NCBI GenBank assembly: GCA_023078555.1
Contig: CM041196.1
Coordinates: forward strand, 2,790,001 to 2,854,000
From: Ulva prolifera
Lineage: Eukaryota > Chlorophyta > Ulvophyceae > Ulvales > Ulvaceae
Direction of reading: 5' to 3'
DNA: 64,000 nt
Both the position numbers and the translations under genes were made by a program. Of this stretch, positions 22,401-34,480 are shown piece by piece. The notes beneath the pieces are model-generated. The model did not search any database. It was not told where the DNA came from and worked only from the letters and a program-made list of their open reading frames with translations. Numbering within the stretch: the stretch's first letter is position 1; each line of letters starts with the position of its first letter.

Positions 22401-23072
22401 GATTCCGCGTCCCGACGGACGTCCCCCCCCCCTCCGTGCAAATGCAGTGCAGGTGTTGCCGCCGAACCAGACCACGCCATGGTCTGCAAGAAGGTGGCAA
22501 AGGAGACCCAGATGCGCCATGATAACCTGGCTCGTGCCTTGCGCCTGGTCGCCTCTTACGCCGGACTGCAGTCTGCCCTGGAGCCGCTCTACCGTGCCCT
22601 CGCGAGGGGCGCGGGTGTTGAGCTGAATCGCCGCGGGGACGTCGTCGTGGTCATGCCGCGCCTGGAGATGGCGGCCGTGGACGTCGTGGTCACGCATGCG
22701 CCGGCGGCCTCATACGTGGCCGCTGCGGCGCGGGAGACGGGTGCGACGGCGGAGCGGGCGGAGGACAGGAAGCGGGACCGCTTCCGGCGGGACGTGCCTG
22801 ACCATGCCGCGTTCCGGTTTGTTCCGTTTGCGGTCGAATCGTGTGGCTTCATGGGCAAGGCTGCCGTGAGGTTCGTCGGTCAGTTGGGGGATGTGGCCGC
22901 CGCCAGTGGGCGCATCTCCAAAGGCGCGTTTGTCCAGTGGGCGCTGCGGGTGTTGTCGGTGTCATTGCAGCGCGGCAATGCGGATATGTATCGGAAGTCT
23001 GGGCTTGTCATCTCTCGGGAGCAAGGGTTGCGATATGATGCGGGCCTGGAGGACGCGATCCTGCCGGACTGA
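19490..23072 (+). pseudogene. LINE ORF: reverse transcriptase + restriction-like endonuclease, frameshifted
   Basis: ATG at 19490 (MGKPKRKEPSK). Residues ~50-245 are Pro/Ala/Lys-rich, with a basic RRGGKKKGKGRG stretch typical of nucleic-acid binding. RT motifs: DMKNAFNCID (~545), QRGVRQGDPLGPLLF (~598) and the catalytic YLDD (635-638). The first frame stops at 22522. The +1 frame supplies the rest: KCSAG..PDHAMVC zinc motif, RHDNLARALR, then VDVVVTHAPAASY, a K/R-rich helix and FVPFAVESCG, ending at TGA 23070-23072. That order matches the C-terminal endonuclease of R2/NeSL/CRE-like elements. The frame change coincides with a run of ten C (22423-22432), so a one-base homopolymer indel, real or technical, explains it. 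Long antisense frames here are shadows. Confidence 0.8.
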
Positions 23073-23114
23073 GTTGTGAGTGCGGTTGTAGTGTTCGTGT
23101 GTGTGTGAGTGTAT

Positions 23115-23180
23115 GTTGCAGTTGATTCGGATGAGATTCGGTTTCAGTGTTTGTTTTCTCCCGTTCACTCTTTTGTAAAC
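23115..23180 (+). terminator. LINE 3'-tail motif with TGTAA, copy 1
   Basis: GTTGATTCGGATG followed by a pyrimidine-rich CTCCCGTTCACTCTTTTGTAA. TGTAA is at 23174-23178, about 100 bp after the LINE stop. Related sequences are at 48026-48090, 49998-50035 and 53541-53563. Confidence 0.6.
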
Positions 23181-23261
23181 AACATGTACGTAAAATTTTG
23201 CAATAACGTGCTGGTGTTGGCGCGCACGCGGTGGAGCCAGAAGGTCTCACTGCCTCAAACA

Positions 23262-24060
23262 TGTTGACTTGTCGGGTAGCGCAGGGAGCTGGGCACCCTA
23301 GCGAGCGTACAGAAACAACAGGAGAGAGACAGGGGTAACAACACACGATGCCGCACACGATGGAATGACTGGAACAGAAGCGCCCCAATCGACCAAAGGT
23401 AATTGTGTCGATCACAGCAAAACACTTGGAAAATATGTGCCCAGGCCCATCCCTGCTTTGTGCTGTCCTCGCTACTGATAGCTCTGTGGAACTGTGGAAT
23501 CGCGCTGCTCGTTGATCTCTGTACGGATCAGGGTGCAGCATCCCGCGAGATCTGGCGATCTGCTGCGGGCATTGGGATTTGGCATGTATCATCCTCCGTC
23601 AATCCAATGCAGCAACATCGTGCTGCATGGATACGCAGACGTAGGTTGGCTGGCATGGTCTTTGACGCTGCACCCTTGGCGTGCGCAAGCGCAGACCAGG
23701 AGTATGCATGCGCCGCATGCATGACGTGTCATGCACTGAGCTGGCACTTCGCACTGCCAAAAGGCTGTGGCAAAAGGTGGCATGATACATGGGATTGGTA
23801 TGTGAGATTATACATGTTGAGGAATGCTAGTGGCACTTTTGGGCATGTGGAATTATGCACATGTTGCTGTATGCATGCAGCTCATGTCCACAGCTGTGAC
23901 GTGGTACATGCTGGCATTCTGAGGTATTCTTTGGTATACTTTCGCCTGGCTCAAGTTTTGCAAGGCACTAGCCTGAGATACATACACATGTATCCACAAT
24001 TGGTGCCTGCATATCTGGAATATGTGTGCTTCTGAGCAGACAGACTTGGCCATTACAACA
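23262..24060 (-). repeat. Family-1 3' LTR (copy B)
   Basis: 799 bp, TGTTGACTTGTCGGG ... CATTACAACA on the plus strand. It differs from LTR C at a handful of positions. Left flank AAACA. Confidence 0.9.
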
Positions 24061-24070
24061 CCTCCCCCCA
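24061..24070 (-). promoter_or_regulatory. Polypurine tract, copy B
   Basis: CCTCCCCCCA on the plus strand (TGGGGGGAGG on the element strand), directly abutting the LTR. Confidence 0.8.
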
Positions 24071-24274
24071 CACACGGGAGCGGAGCAGGGCAAACAAGAG
24101 TATGCTCTGCAAGCTCAGGGCAAGTCAGGAAGCTCAGGTAAGCAGATAAATGGAGACAGCACATTGACTTGAATGGTAGGGTACATCATAAGACCGGGGC
24201 AATGTGGTATTTACAGAGAAGGGTCTACTCATCTGGAATACGGATGAGTGACCTTGTTGGAATTAAGGCTAGTT

Positions 24275-24579
24275 CTAGAGCTGGCTGGGAAACTCATCGC
24301 AGAGATCGTGGAAATACTCTGGCAACAATTGACGACCTGAGTAGCGGTTTATCATTTCACTCATGGCCTCATCTAGGTCTAGGACTGCATCATGCAGCCT
24401 GCGAGTAACTCTTCTGACATGGCAGAGGTCAGTGAGGTACTGAGAGTGGTAGTCTCCAAGCGCTGGCATTGTAGTGGCATCTAGCATCAACTGGCGGACG
24501 TTCTGGAGAAAGCGTCGACGCTGGACGAGGGAATGGGATGTCGGATCTTGTGGGATCTCAGGGACTGGCAAGTTTCTAA
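24275..24579 (-). CDS. ORF3 (copy B)
   Basis: Same ~101-codon frame and splice-acceptor context as in copy A, with Glu for Lys at one position (VPEIPQDP). Confidence 0.6.
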
Positions 24580-24803
24580 CTGCACACATAGGTGGGTTCA
24601 GATGATGGAATTGGGTCTGTCGGGTTTTCTGGAAGTCACATGATGGAAAAACAGGTTGGTGCCCCGCGACATGCAACCTGGCGGATCAGATTTAGGCAGG
24701 GGTTGGCCTTGCTCCCGGGAGCCCCCTCCTCACATCACCTATGGCCTGGAAATCCCCGGCCTCACAGAGGCAGTCTGCTTACATCCAGGCGTCCCCTTCA
24801 GCA

Positions 24804-27200
24804 TCACAGCGGGGGGGCAGCATTAGCGCACATGCGCTTTGCGAACTCAGTCCGCATCCTACCACAACAATTGCAGTAGGTGACCCTGGAAAGTGCTGCC
24901 TTATGGGATTCGCTCAACCGAGAACTACGTCTACGCGGTTTGCGTTTGGGATCGTCGATGTTGCTGCCACCCGCGGGCACCTTCCCCCCAGCGACGGGAC
25001 GCCTGGTGGATTCAGCCTTGGCTGCTATATGGGACAGTTGCAGCCGCGCTTCACGCGGAAACTCATGAATCATGTGCGCTCTCTGAGTACTGGAGGCATT
25101 GTGGAACAGATAATCGGCAACTTTCTCCAGGCATCCGGACAACTCATCAACTGGTAACCAAGAGTCATGAGATGCATCGTAGCCAACCCAGCGCACCAGG
25201 TAGTGAGGGCACGCGATGGAGATGTCGTCATCGCGATGCCGCGACCGCATGTAATTGACTACACATTCAACTTCATAAGTGGTCGTGTCTACAGTGGCCG
25301 ATGACTTGGCAGGTTCAGGGCTGTTGGCGCATGCAGCATCGAAGGACTCATTGTAAGGTTTGAGCACAGAGAAGTGAAAGACATCATGTAGGCCTAGGCG
25401 CTGCAGCGTGGTCGGCAATGATATACGGGCAGCGGCCCGGCCCACTACTTCCAGAATTTTACAGGGACCCAACCAGCGCGGAGTAAACTTCTTTCGGAGA
25501 GATGGATGATGCAGAGCAACCTTACGTATAGATAGCAGGACCAAGTCACCCACAGAGAAGGTTGGCCAAGCAGATTTCCTGTTGAAGTCCGACCACATTG
25601 ACTGCTTGGCCTCTACCAGAGCTTGCTTTGCTAGGAAGTAATACATGCGGTGCATCACGGCTGGGGCTGGTTGCTGATGCTGTGGCAATTTAAACGCAAT
25701 TGCAAGGGCTGTGGGAGACAGTGGAGGAGTGATACGGTTCAATGAGAACGGCGTGCAGCCCGTGGCTGCCGACTTGGAGCTATTCATGCTAAACTCGATA
25801 TGTGGCAGGAATGCATCCCAATCATCATGTGCGGGACCGATGAAATGCCGAACAGCTTCTTCCACAACGCGATTGTACCGCTCAACCTGCCCATTGGCTC
25901 GAGGATGGTAGGAGAATGTCAGCTGCAATGCAATGCCTAGGTGGTCACACAGGGATGCGAAAAACTTATTGTTCCACTGCGTACCGCGGTCACTACAAAT
26001 GCCAAGTGGCAGGCCATAATGGGGGTATATGTGCTGGAAAAACAGTGCAGCGAATCCGGGACCATTCAGAGTAGACACTGTGGGGATCAATCTCACCATC
26101 TTGCTGAATTGATCAACAAACACAACAATGCAGTTGTGACCAGACGTGGAGTTAGGTAGCTGCGTGATCATGTCCACACTCACGACACGCCAGCATGCAG
26201 AAGGTACAGGTAGTGGGGACATGACTGCCTCCCGTTCCAACGGGGACTTCATGGTCTGACAGCTATGGCATTGTGACACAAATTTCTTGACATCCTTGTG
26301 TATATCTGGCCAGTAAAATGAGTCTGTGATCAATGATGCTGTGCGAGCTAGAGACACCCATGTGTGCATGCCAAGGGTGTACGTGGTGCCACAACAGAAT
26401 TTGCCGGCGCAAGTGATCATGATCAGGGACAACAATCTTGTTCTTGTGCAGATAGATCTGGTGCTTAGGGTCATAATGGTATGATGCAGGTGGTTTGGCA
26501 AAATCAGAATCATGTGCATAGCCACTACGCAATCGCTGCCATTCTGCAGAAGTCGTCCGCGTGCAGATCCAGAGTTAAGTATCTGTTGGATTGTTTCAGA
26601 AGCAGCTCTGCTTGTGAGTGCGTACCCACACGCTGTGCGTCGACTGCGCGGCCGTCACACACCAGGTCCTCCTGGTCGACCCAGTCCACCGCGGAAGCAT
26701 CCGGCTGCGCGGTCGCTGCGTCGTCCTCATCCGCGGGCTGTTGGTGGAGGGGTGAGGCCGAGGAATTCGGCCTCCTCCGCTGTAGGCGTGAAGTCAATGT
26801 CTGACATTGGAGACGGGGTGCGGAGGCAACCAGGAGCGGTCGCGGAGAACGGCGGCGGCTCGGTGTTGGCATGGGCCGGCGGAGAAGTGGGGATGGAGGC
26901 GGTGGCAGCGCTGGCGGAGACCCCGTTGGCATCAACACCGGGGACCGCTGAGACTCCATCTGCTTGCCCATGCGGGGGCTGGACCCCGAGCTGATGGAAA
27001 TCACTGATGGCGGCGGCTGCGTGGGCCGCCGTGGGTCCTGTGGGTGGGACAGAGGGGGAAACTGCGACTGGGAACGCAGGTCTGGCATGGGTGGGGACAG
27101 GCCGGGCGGGGGTGAACCGAACTTCTCCCGTAGCTGGGAGTAGTCGCACGGCTGGGGAGAGATTGTTGGCAACGTCTGGTGGTATGGGATGGCCTGATTC
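24804..27200 (-). pseudogene. pol 3' half of copy B: integrase and chromodomain, frameshifted
   Basis: In element order: a Pro/Ser-rich linker after RNase H (to 26525), the integrase zinc region (HHVHPWHAHMG ... CHSC), catalytic core (VDMITQ; CSDRGTQWNN; NGQVERYNRVVEE), GPY/F-type module, chromodomain and Cys-rich tail, ending at 24804. Two frame changes interrupt it. One lies near 26530, after ADDFCRM. The other lies near 26345, between HMGVS and RTASLITDSFYW. Both occur at the same sites in copy C-D, so they predate the copies or are decoded by frameshifting. The left-hand border at 27200 is the insertion site of the nested element. Confidence 0.85.
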
Positions 27201-27530
27201 CGTCGCACTGGGTGGTCGCGCATAAGTATGGGACCGGCCTTATGCGCGGAATTATGAGCGTGCGACACACCATGTATTTCTCGAAAAGGCTGGCAAGCAC
27301 CGTCGCCATATGACTGCACAGCGCCGTAAACCAATCGTGCGCATCCTGGGCCGAGGTAAATACTGTATTTCGGCACAGTTTTGACTTCCGCGACGCTTGG
27401 TCGTTGACTCCGGGAGCGATCGGGCAAGCGCAGCTACGTTAGTGCCTACGCGAACGAATGTACAGCTCCTACATCAGGCTTCCTTGAATCAACGATAACG
27501 AGTACTTACAAAGGCACAGATCTGTAATTG

Positions 27531-28420
27531 CAGTTATGGCTGCGACGAGAGGCTGTTCACATGGGCCTTCTGCGGGAGCTGTTCAGTGCTCAGGCCTTAC
27601 ATGTTCTCCAGAGGGCTGAAACTGCTCCAAAGAACGACAAAAAGGGCTTCAAGTTGATCAGTTCGTGTTTTCCAAACAATCTGGACTTCGTCGATCTTGT
27701 TCCCGCTCGTTGACGGCAGGTCAAGTGTCCGGAAGGGCACCCGTCAGACCCGCGGCGCAATCATGATTTGACTTCAATGATTCGCCTCGACTACAACTTG
27801 ATACGGTATCAGTTTACGACATCAGCTTCTACAGGCGGCATGCATCGACCTGTCCTGACCTTTTCGCGTCTTTCGATGTGCAGTGTCGCCTGTGATCCGT
27901 GCTTGACAACAAGTGGCGCAGTCCCGATGGTCAGCTGGTTTCAATGTCCTGGCGTCCGGCCTTGGCGTGCCCGTCATGCCAAGATGTCACAAAGTGTTTC
28001 AGACTGATGCAAATCGAGATGGTCATAACGTTCAAGCGTATCATCGTCAGATCGTGTGCTGCATTTACCGGACACATGCAAATCGTATCCGCCTTCTCGC
28101 CAACAACTTCTGCCGATCCGCCTCAGAATGAACATCTCCTGCATTTCTGATACCGCAGTTTGGAGAGATGGTTCCGTAGGAATGCCTTGATGCATTGATT
28201 GTATGCTTTTGTGTCAACCCATCGTCACCACGAACGCACCCGATACAGGTACGCCTCGGATGAACCCATCAAAGGTCTGTTTCCGGTTAATATATTTGTT
28301 GAGGAGAAGTAAGTGCCCATGCGGTGAAATTCTGTATGTCATCCATGCGTTGTTGTTTCAGTTCCATATGCCAAAGCTACCTCGAATCGCACTTGCAATC
28401 AATACATGTATGAACTGCGA
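27531..28420 (+). pseudogene. Exon-like segments near the left end of the insertion
   Basis: Several coding-like pieces in different frames. An acceptor-preceded segment from 27531 (LWLRREAVHMGLLRELFSAQ) runs to a stop near 27713. Another piece near 27900-28020 (LDNKWRSPDGQ, CPSC, KCF) has an in-frame TGA just upstream. A tight 60-nt exon at 28249-28308 (YASDEPIKGLFPVNIFVEE) has CAG before and GTAAGT after; a candidate last exon follows from about 28369. Together they suggest a small intron-rich, perhaps decayed gene carried by the insertion. The CxxC piece hints at a zinc motif. Family unknown. Confidence 0.35.
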
Positions 28421-28429
28421 CTGACATGA

Positions 28430-29070
28430 CGCACAGTTAAGTGTCAATCATATCACATGACTGTCACATCCCAGCCATGTTTGATTCATGGCAATTTCTT
28501 AACCGTTTGGATTGGTACTGATCCGTGATCACCATACATCGGGTTATCAGGTCAGAACCTGCATCCATCACAATTGGTGAGAGACACGCGCGAACACATG
28601 GGAAGTTTTCTTGTGCAGGTGGACTGAGACTGAGGAAAGCTAACACAAGAGTAAATCTACATTGTGCCTCAAGTTCCAGTTATACCTGAGTCGTATGCAA
28701 AACCATCCGAACTGGTGGGACGAATGATAAATACTTGTAGGCGTGTAAGGTTGCTTTACATGGTGGAGAGATGCAATATTGGGATTGTTCATCCTCAAAA
28801 CATGCCATCGAGCTTCGCAACCAACATTTTGACATGCCTACCCGATGATACAATCCACATCCTGCGGCAAATGAATTGGCATTAAGTGACTGGCATCAAG
28901 CAGTAGTATCTCGAGGCAGTCGCGCGTATCGTGTCGAGCCTGTTGCTCCAATCTGGGGCGTGCCAAGGTATGGACATGCTCGGCGCCATCACACCGTGAC
29001 GCCATCTGCCATGAAGTGCTGCTGTGCATTCACATTTGCACACTGCGGATCAATAATGTGCAGAACTTTA
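28430..29070. other. No gene recognised within the insertion
   Basis: AT-richer non-repetitive sequence between the exon-like block and the minisatellite. Nothing identifiable. Confidence 0.5.
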
Positions 29071-29074
29071 GCTT

Positions 29075-31160
29075 GAATGGAGTAGCACTGCACCAATTCT
29101 CAGCTTGATGAGAGCAGGCTGGGTATGGATGTCTAGGCAATGTGCCCACAATGTATATTGCTGCGTGCCAGCACGGATACCAGCATCTGCCATGAAGTGA
29201 TTATATCAATTCAGATGCAAACCAGGATACAATATGTGAGTGCATATACTGGAGTTGCACTGCACCAATTCTCAGCTTGATCAGAGCAGGCTGGGAGTGG
29301 ATGTCTAGGCAATGTGCCCACAATGTGTATGGTTGCGTGCCAGCACGGATACCAGCATCTGCCATGAAGTGATTATATAAATTCAGATGCAAACCAGGAT
29401 GCAATCTGTGAGTTCATATACTGGAGCAGCACTGCACCAATTCTCAGCTTGATCAGAGCAGGCTGGGAGTGGATGTTTAGGCAATGTGCCCACAATGTGT
29501 ATTGTTGCGTGCCAGCACGGATACCAGCATCTGCAATGAAGTGATTATATAAATTCAGATGCAGACCAGGATACAATCTGTGAGTTCATATACTGGAGCA
29601 GCACTGCACCAATTCTCAGCTTGATCAGAGCAGGCTGGGAGTGGATGTTTAGGCAATGTGCCCACAATGTGTATTGCTGCGTGCCATCACGGATACCAGC
29701 ATCTGCAATGACGTGATTCTATGAACTCAGATGCAAACCAGGATACAATCTGCGAGTGCATATACTGAAGTTGCACTGCACCAATTCTCAGCTTGATCAG
29801 AGCAGCCTGGGAGTGGATGTTTAGGCAATGTGCCCACAATGAGTATTGCTGCGTGCCAGCACGGATACCAGCATCTGCCATGAAGTGATTATATAAATTC
29901 AGATGCAAACCAGGATGCAATCTGTGAGTTCATATACTGGAGCAGCACTGCACCAATTCTCAGCTTGATCAGAGCAGGCTGGGAGTGGATGTTTAGGCAA
30001 TGTGCCCACAATGTGTATTGCTGCGTGCCATCACGGATACCAGCATCTGCAATGACGTGATTCTATGAACTCAGATGCAAACCAGGATACAATCTGCGAG
30101 TGCATATACTGAAGTTGCACTGCACCAATTCTCAGCTTGATCAGAGCAGCCTGGGAGTGGATGTTTAGGCAATGTGCCCACAATGAGTATTGCTGCGTGC
30201 CAGCACGGATACCAGCATCTGCCATGAAGTGATTATATAAATTCAGATGCAAACCAGGATGCAATCTGTGAGTTCATATACTGGAGCAGCACTGCACCAA
30301 TTCTCAGCTTGATCAGAGCAGGCTGGGAGTGGATGTTTAGGCAATGTGCCCACAATGTGTATTGCTGCGTGCCATCACGGATACCAGCATCTGCAATGAC
30401 GTGATTCTATGAACTCAGATGCAAACCAGGATACAATCTGCGAGTGCATATACTGAAGTTGCACTGCACCAATTCTCAGCTTGATCAGAGCAGCCTGGGA
30501 GTGGATGTTTAGGCAATGTGCCCACAATGAGTATTGCTGCGTGCCAGCACGGATACCAGCATCTGCCATGAAGTGATTATATAAATTCAGATGCAAACCA
30601 GGATGCAATCTGTGAGTTCATATACTAGAGCAGCACTGCACCAATTCTCAGCTTGATCAGAGCAGGCTGGGAGTGGATGTTTAGGCAATGTGCCCACAAT
30701 GTGTATTGCTGCGTGCCAGCACGGATACCAGCATCTGCCATGAAGTGATTATATAAATTCAGATGCAAACCAGGATGCAATCTGTGAGTTCATATACTGG
30801 AGCAGCACTGCACCAATTCTCAGCTTGATCAGAGCAGGCTGGGAGTGGATGTCTAGGCGATGTGCCCTCAATGTGTATTGTTGCGTGCCAGCACGGATAC
30901 CAGCATCTGCAATGAAGTGATTATATAAATTCAGATGCAAACCAGGATACAATCTGCGAGTGCATATACTGAAGTTGCACTGCACCAATTCTCAGCTTGA
31001 TCAGAGCAGGCTGGGAGTGGATGTTTAGGCAATGTTCCCACAATGTGTATTGTTGCGTGCCAGCACGGATACCAGCATCTGCCATGAAGTGATTATATAA
31101 ATTCAGATGCAAACCAGGATACAATCTGTGACTACATACAATGGAGCAATGCTGCACCCA
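29075..31160. repeat. 172-bp minisatellite, about 12 copies
   Basis: Head-to-tail 172-bp units recognisable by CACCAATTCTCAGCTTGATC and GATACCAGCATCTGC. In the middle (29687-30608) copies alternate between two variants, making a 344-bp higher-order unit repeated almost without change. The short minus-strand frames (67-79 codons) recurring every 172 or 344 bp are by-products of the repeat. Confidence 0.9.
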
Positions 31161-33404
31161 ATGGCAGCTTAATCGAAGTATGACTTGGCATGGTATTCCT
31201 TTGTACTGTTTGTTTCACGTCTGATCATGCATCCAATAAATGCCCTGCTTCACAGGCAATCAAGGCTCCTGTGACTCCTGCATCCTGCGAGAGCCTAGAT
31301 CCTCCGTGCATGTATAAGTTAAGGTGGCAGCTCGCCCTGTACATGTATTATGTCTATCGTGCTTGGTTGCTCGTTGTACGGAGCTGTGTGTTGGCCGAGG
31401 TGTAAAGTAAGTAAATCTAAATTTACTGAGCCGAATCCTATTGGACTTTGAGGTGTGTTATCGTGCGTATCCACGGCCAACGCAGTAATCCTTACACAAA
31501 GATGGCGACGCCGTGCACTGTGAATGAAAGTGCAAGCATCCACGAGAAATTATGCCACTGCAATGAGCTGCACACACCGCTTGGGCAGGTACAGTAGGAG
31601 GTCATCTAGCACCGCTGCAACATATCATCACGATCCCATTTTTATGCTGTAGGAGGCATATTGTAAATTTGGCATCGAGACAGTGAGGCTATAGCTCATG
31701 TGGAATGACATTCACTGCGATCACGCCACGCACACCAAACCGTTTGTGCCTTTCCCCGAGCAAAGCGGTTTTGACATAACCTTACATAGGAGCTACTGTA
31801 AAGTACCTGTAGAAAGCTTGGATGCAGCCAGCGACGTGCAGTCACCGTAATTATGCGTAAGATGCACGGACGGGAGGCCCGTCTTCAAACAATAGAAATT
31901 CATACTGTACGCCACACAGACACCGTACGCGAGCGCATAGAACATACGATACAGTTGACACGATCACATCACGCATGCACTTAGCAATGTCTGAAAGCGG
32001 CGCATAGTCCAATGCTTCGAACTCGTGCACTGTTGCCTGCAACGCTGCATGATTGCCTGTTCCAACCTTGCGCAAATATCAGAAGATATTTCCACTGAAC
32101 TCTTGAAGTATCTACGATGGTCTGGAGGCAGCACCGGTTCTGCGTTCTGTCGGTTGTCCAAACCACCAGCTCGGGCGGGCCTCATGCATGTTGCCGTGGC
32201 GTCGAATGTCCCCATGCAACAGTAGCCTGGGCGAGGCGCGATCACCGCCCGCTAGCTTTGTTGCCAGTAAAGGTTGTGAAACACGCGTTGATACTTCATT
32301 GCTTGAACCACCATCTTGAGCGATGAGGTGCTGGCGAATGCGGTAGGCACCACATGTTCCCGCGGCGTACTGAAACGTTCGCTGCAACTGTTCGACAGAA
32401 GTGGGCGCTTCGCAGACACGAATACTTGTCTTGATGGCATTGATTGTAATGGTTACCGCTTACGGCATTTAGTCTGTGATTCCATCCCGTTTAGGCCGAC
32501 GTGCTTTTGTTAGCTTCTCACAATCACAAGAAAGTCCGACCGCTGCCCAGCCAGCGGGCAGTCTAAGATCTCCAAATTATGTTCATGGTATGGTTTCTTC
32601 TAGCTGAAGTGCAGTGTGGTGGGCCTTTTGGCCGTTTACAGGTGTCTGATACAGGGGCTGTCGTTTTGACGACGCTCAACACTGGTCCGTGTGACATGAC
32701 GCCTCTGCGGCATTGCACGTTAAATGCTGAATTTTGTTATCCTTACATCAGCTGCTGATTGCTCCGTCGCAGCAGTGGCGCTTGGTCGCCAGAAGCACGT
32801 TGCCGTACGACATAGTTGCCATTCAGTGCAATTTCCCAAGCCTCTCTCCTTCCAACGCAACCACTTAGACAAGCATGCAGTGTAGCAGATCAAATGATAT
32901 GGTGCTTGTCTGGAACAGCTCCATGGCCACACAGGTGTACGGAGTAGCAAGGTCGATGCACTGTTGTTGGCATGTCATCGTTGTTGACGCTCGTGAAAAA
33001 CCCACGTCCGCATATGAAGGACATGTGGTAGGTATCCGCTGTACAGTGTATCGAGTGAAAGCAGTTGCGGTGCACTGGCGCCGCGATTTGCGTTGTTGAC
33101 AACGCGATGGTTCGCAGGTCGACGACATGATCAACGGTAAACTACGTTGGCAAAGCGCACACACCACAGTAATTGTGTTTCAAGTCTCTGATGGATCGGG
33201 ATGGTGCGATACTCAGCCATGTCCATGTCGTCGCCGTGTGCGTGTGTTGAATGGTCTTTGCCGCTTGCCATACATTAGATGATTGATGTTCGATTTCTTT
33301 TTCGCAGCTCCAGAATTGCGTCACCGTGGATGCAGCTGCGATTTCCAACACTGTGTTGGGGCCTCGTGGCGAAAGGCACGCGCTGCCTTCGATGTTGCGA
33401 CAGG
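31161..33404. other. Mostly unassigned sequence in the insertion
   Basis: No complete gene. A minus-strand stretch near 31965-32065 reads NHAALQATVHEFEALDYAPL and then meets a GTGTCAAC donor-like site; a plus-strand stretch at about 32875-33099 (MATQVYGVARSMHCCWHVIV) also looks mildly coding. Neither has a known family. Confidence 0.35.
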
Positions 33405-33655
33405 GCTGTTACGAGTTCCGCGGGCGCCGCGGCACTAGTGGCACCTTGCAGCGGCGGTGCCCTGTTGCCACAAGAGTGCCACGAGTTCCGCGGGCCCCGC
33501 GGTACTAGCGGCACCTTGCAGCGGCGGTGCCCTGTCGCCACAAGAGTGCCACGAGTTCCGCGGGCCCCGCGGTACTAGCGGCACCTTGCAGCGGCGGTGC
33601 CCTGTCGCCACAGGTGCGCCACGGGTTTCGCGGGCCCCGCGGTACTGTCGTCACA
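33405..33655. repeat. 70-bp GC-rich tandem repeat, ~3.5 copies
   Basis: Units of 70 bp containing the near-palindrome TTCCGCGGGCCCCGCGG and TTGCAGCGGCGGTGCCCTGT. The last two copies are nearly identical. Confidence 0.85.
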
Positions 33656-34063
33656 TGGCTACAGGGATCCCCGAACGATTGGACGTGCAGACCAACGTAC
33701 GCCGTGATCACGCCATGCCTCCTAACAAGACACATCATGTTGCAGGATCAACAGGCACGCTGTATGTTTCTGCGAGACAATATGATGGATGTCCATCGGT
33801 TGAACAAGGTCACGCAAGCAGACCCGCCTAGCTACGCTGTACCTATCCTTGGCCCCAACTGTGTCATGGCGTGCCTTCTATTGATTTGTAGTGCAGTACG
33901 TAGTCTTGGAATATTGCAGATCGGGTGCTCTTCTCATGAAGCAAGGTAAGAGACACACAACTGCACGAGCTGCATTTATCTCTAAGATATCCCACGTTGT
34001 ACTGAACAAGAGCCACAGTCGCTTTATACATAACTCACTGATAACTGCACAGACGCCACTCAC

Positions 34064-34480
34064 TTGAAGTTGACTTTGTGAAGTTGCATGCCGACATAGC
34101 TTGTGTCTGGGTCGTACCAGCCGCTTGCATGGCCGGCGACTGCAGGCAGCCCAGTCAATGTTCTGCGATTAACATCATTTGAATAAGAAACTGCTGTCAC
34201 TGTGCGGAGGCGTACTCACGTGCCGTGAGCAGCGCTACGCAGAGGTCGTTCGTTTGCCATGCGCCTTCAGATTCGCCACGAGTGGCCATTCTGGTGGGCA
34301 TGGCAAACGCACGACTTCTGTGTAGCTCTGCTGGCCACGAGATTGCGTCACGGCGGCGGCGCAGATCAAACTCTTCTGTCTCGTTGACACAATGAAACAG
34401 CGTGCGAGATGCACTGCGGGGAATAGCGTCTTTGACGGTACACACAGCCCACCTACCAAAGCAGAGTATCGCCGATCCCC
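34064..34480 (-). CDS. Exon-like segments near the right end of the insertion
   Basis: Open minus-strand segment ending at 34220 before a strong donor GTGAGT. It is protein-like (RTLFHCVNETEEFDLRRRRD, then ISWPAELHRSRAFAMPTRM). A second segment, 34064-34140, follows a CTGCAG acceptor in compatible phase (AGHASGWYDPDTSYVGMQL) and ends at another GTGAGT. The start and the remaining exons are unclear. Possibly part of a gene carried by the insertion; the protein is not recognised. Confidence 0.35.

Larger units (their letters stand above)
19490..23261 (+). mobile_element. Non-LTR retrotransposon (LINE) with restriction-like endonuclease
   Basis: One long ORF with N-terminal low-complexity region, reverse transcriptase and C-terminal zinc/endonuclease domain. 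A 3' tail ends with TCTCCCGTTCACTCTTTTGTAA (23157-23178 region), of which three further copies occur in the window. No poly(A) tail or clear target duplication is seen. The end coordinate is set by the neighbouring LTR. Confidence 0.75.

Noticed and set aside
29075..31160. Recurring 67-79-codon minus-strand frames as small genes
   Set aside because: They recur with the 172-bp period and end at the same repeat base; no coding signal independent of the repeat.
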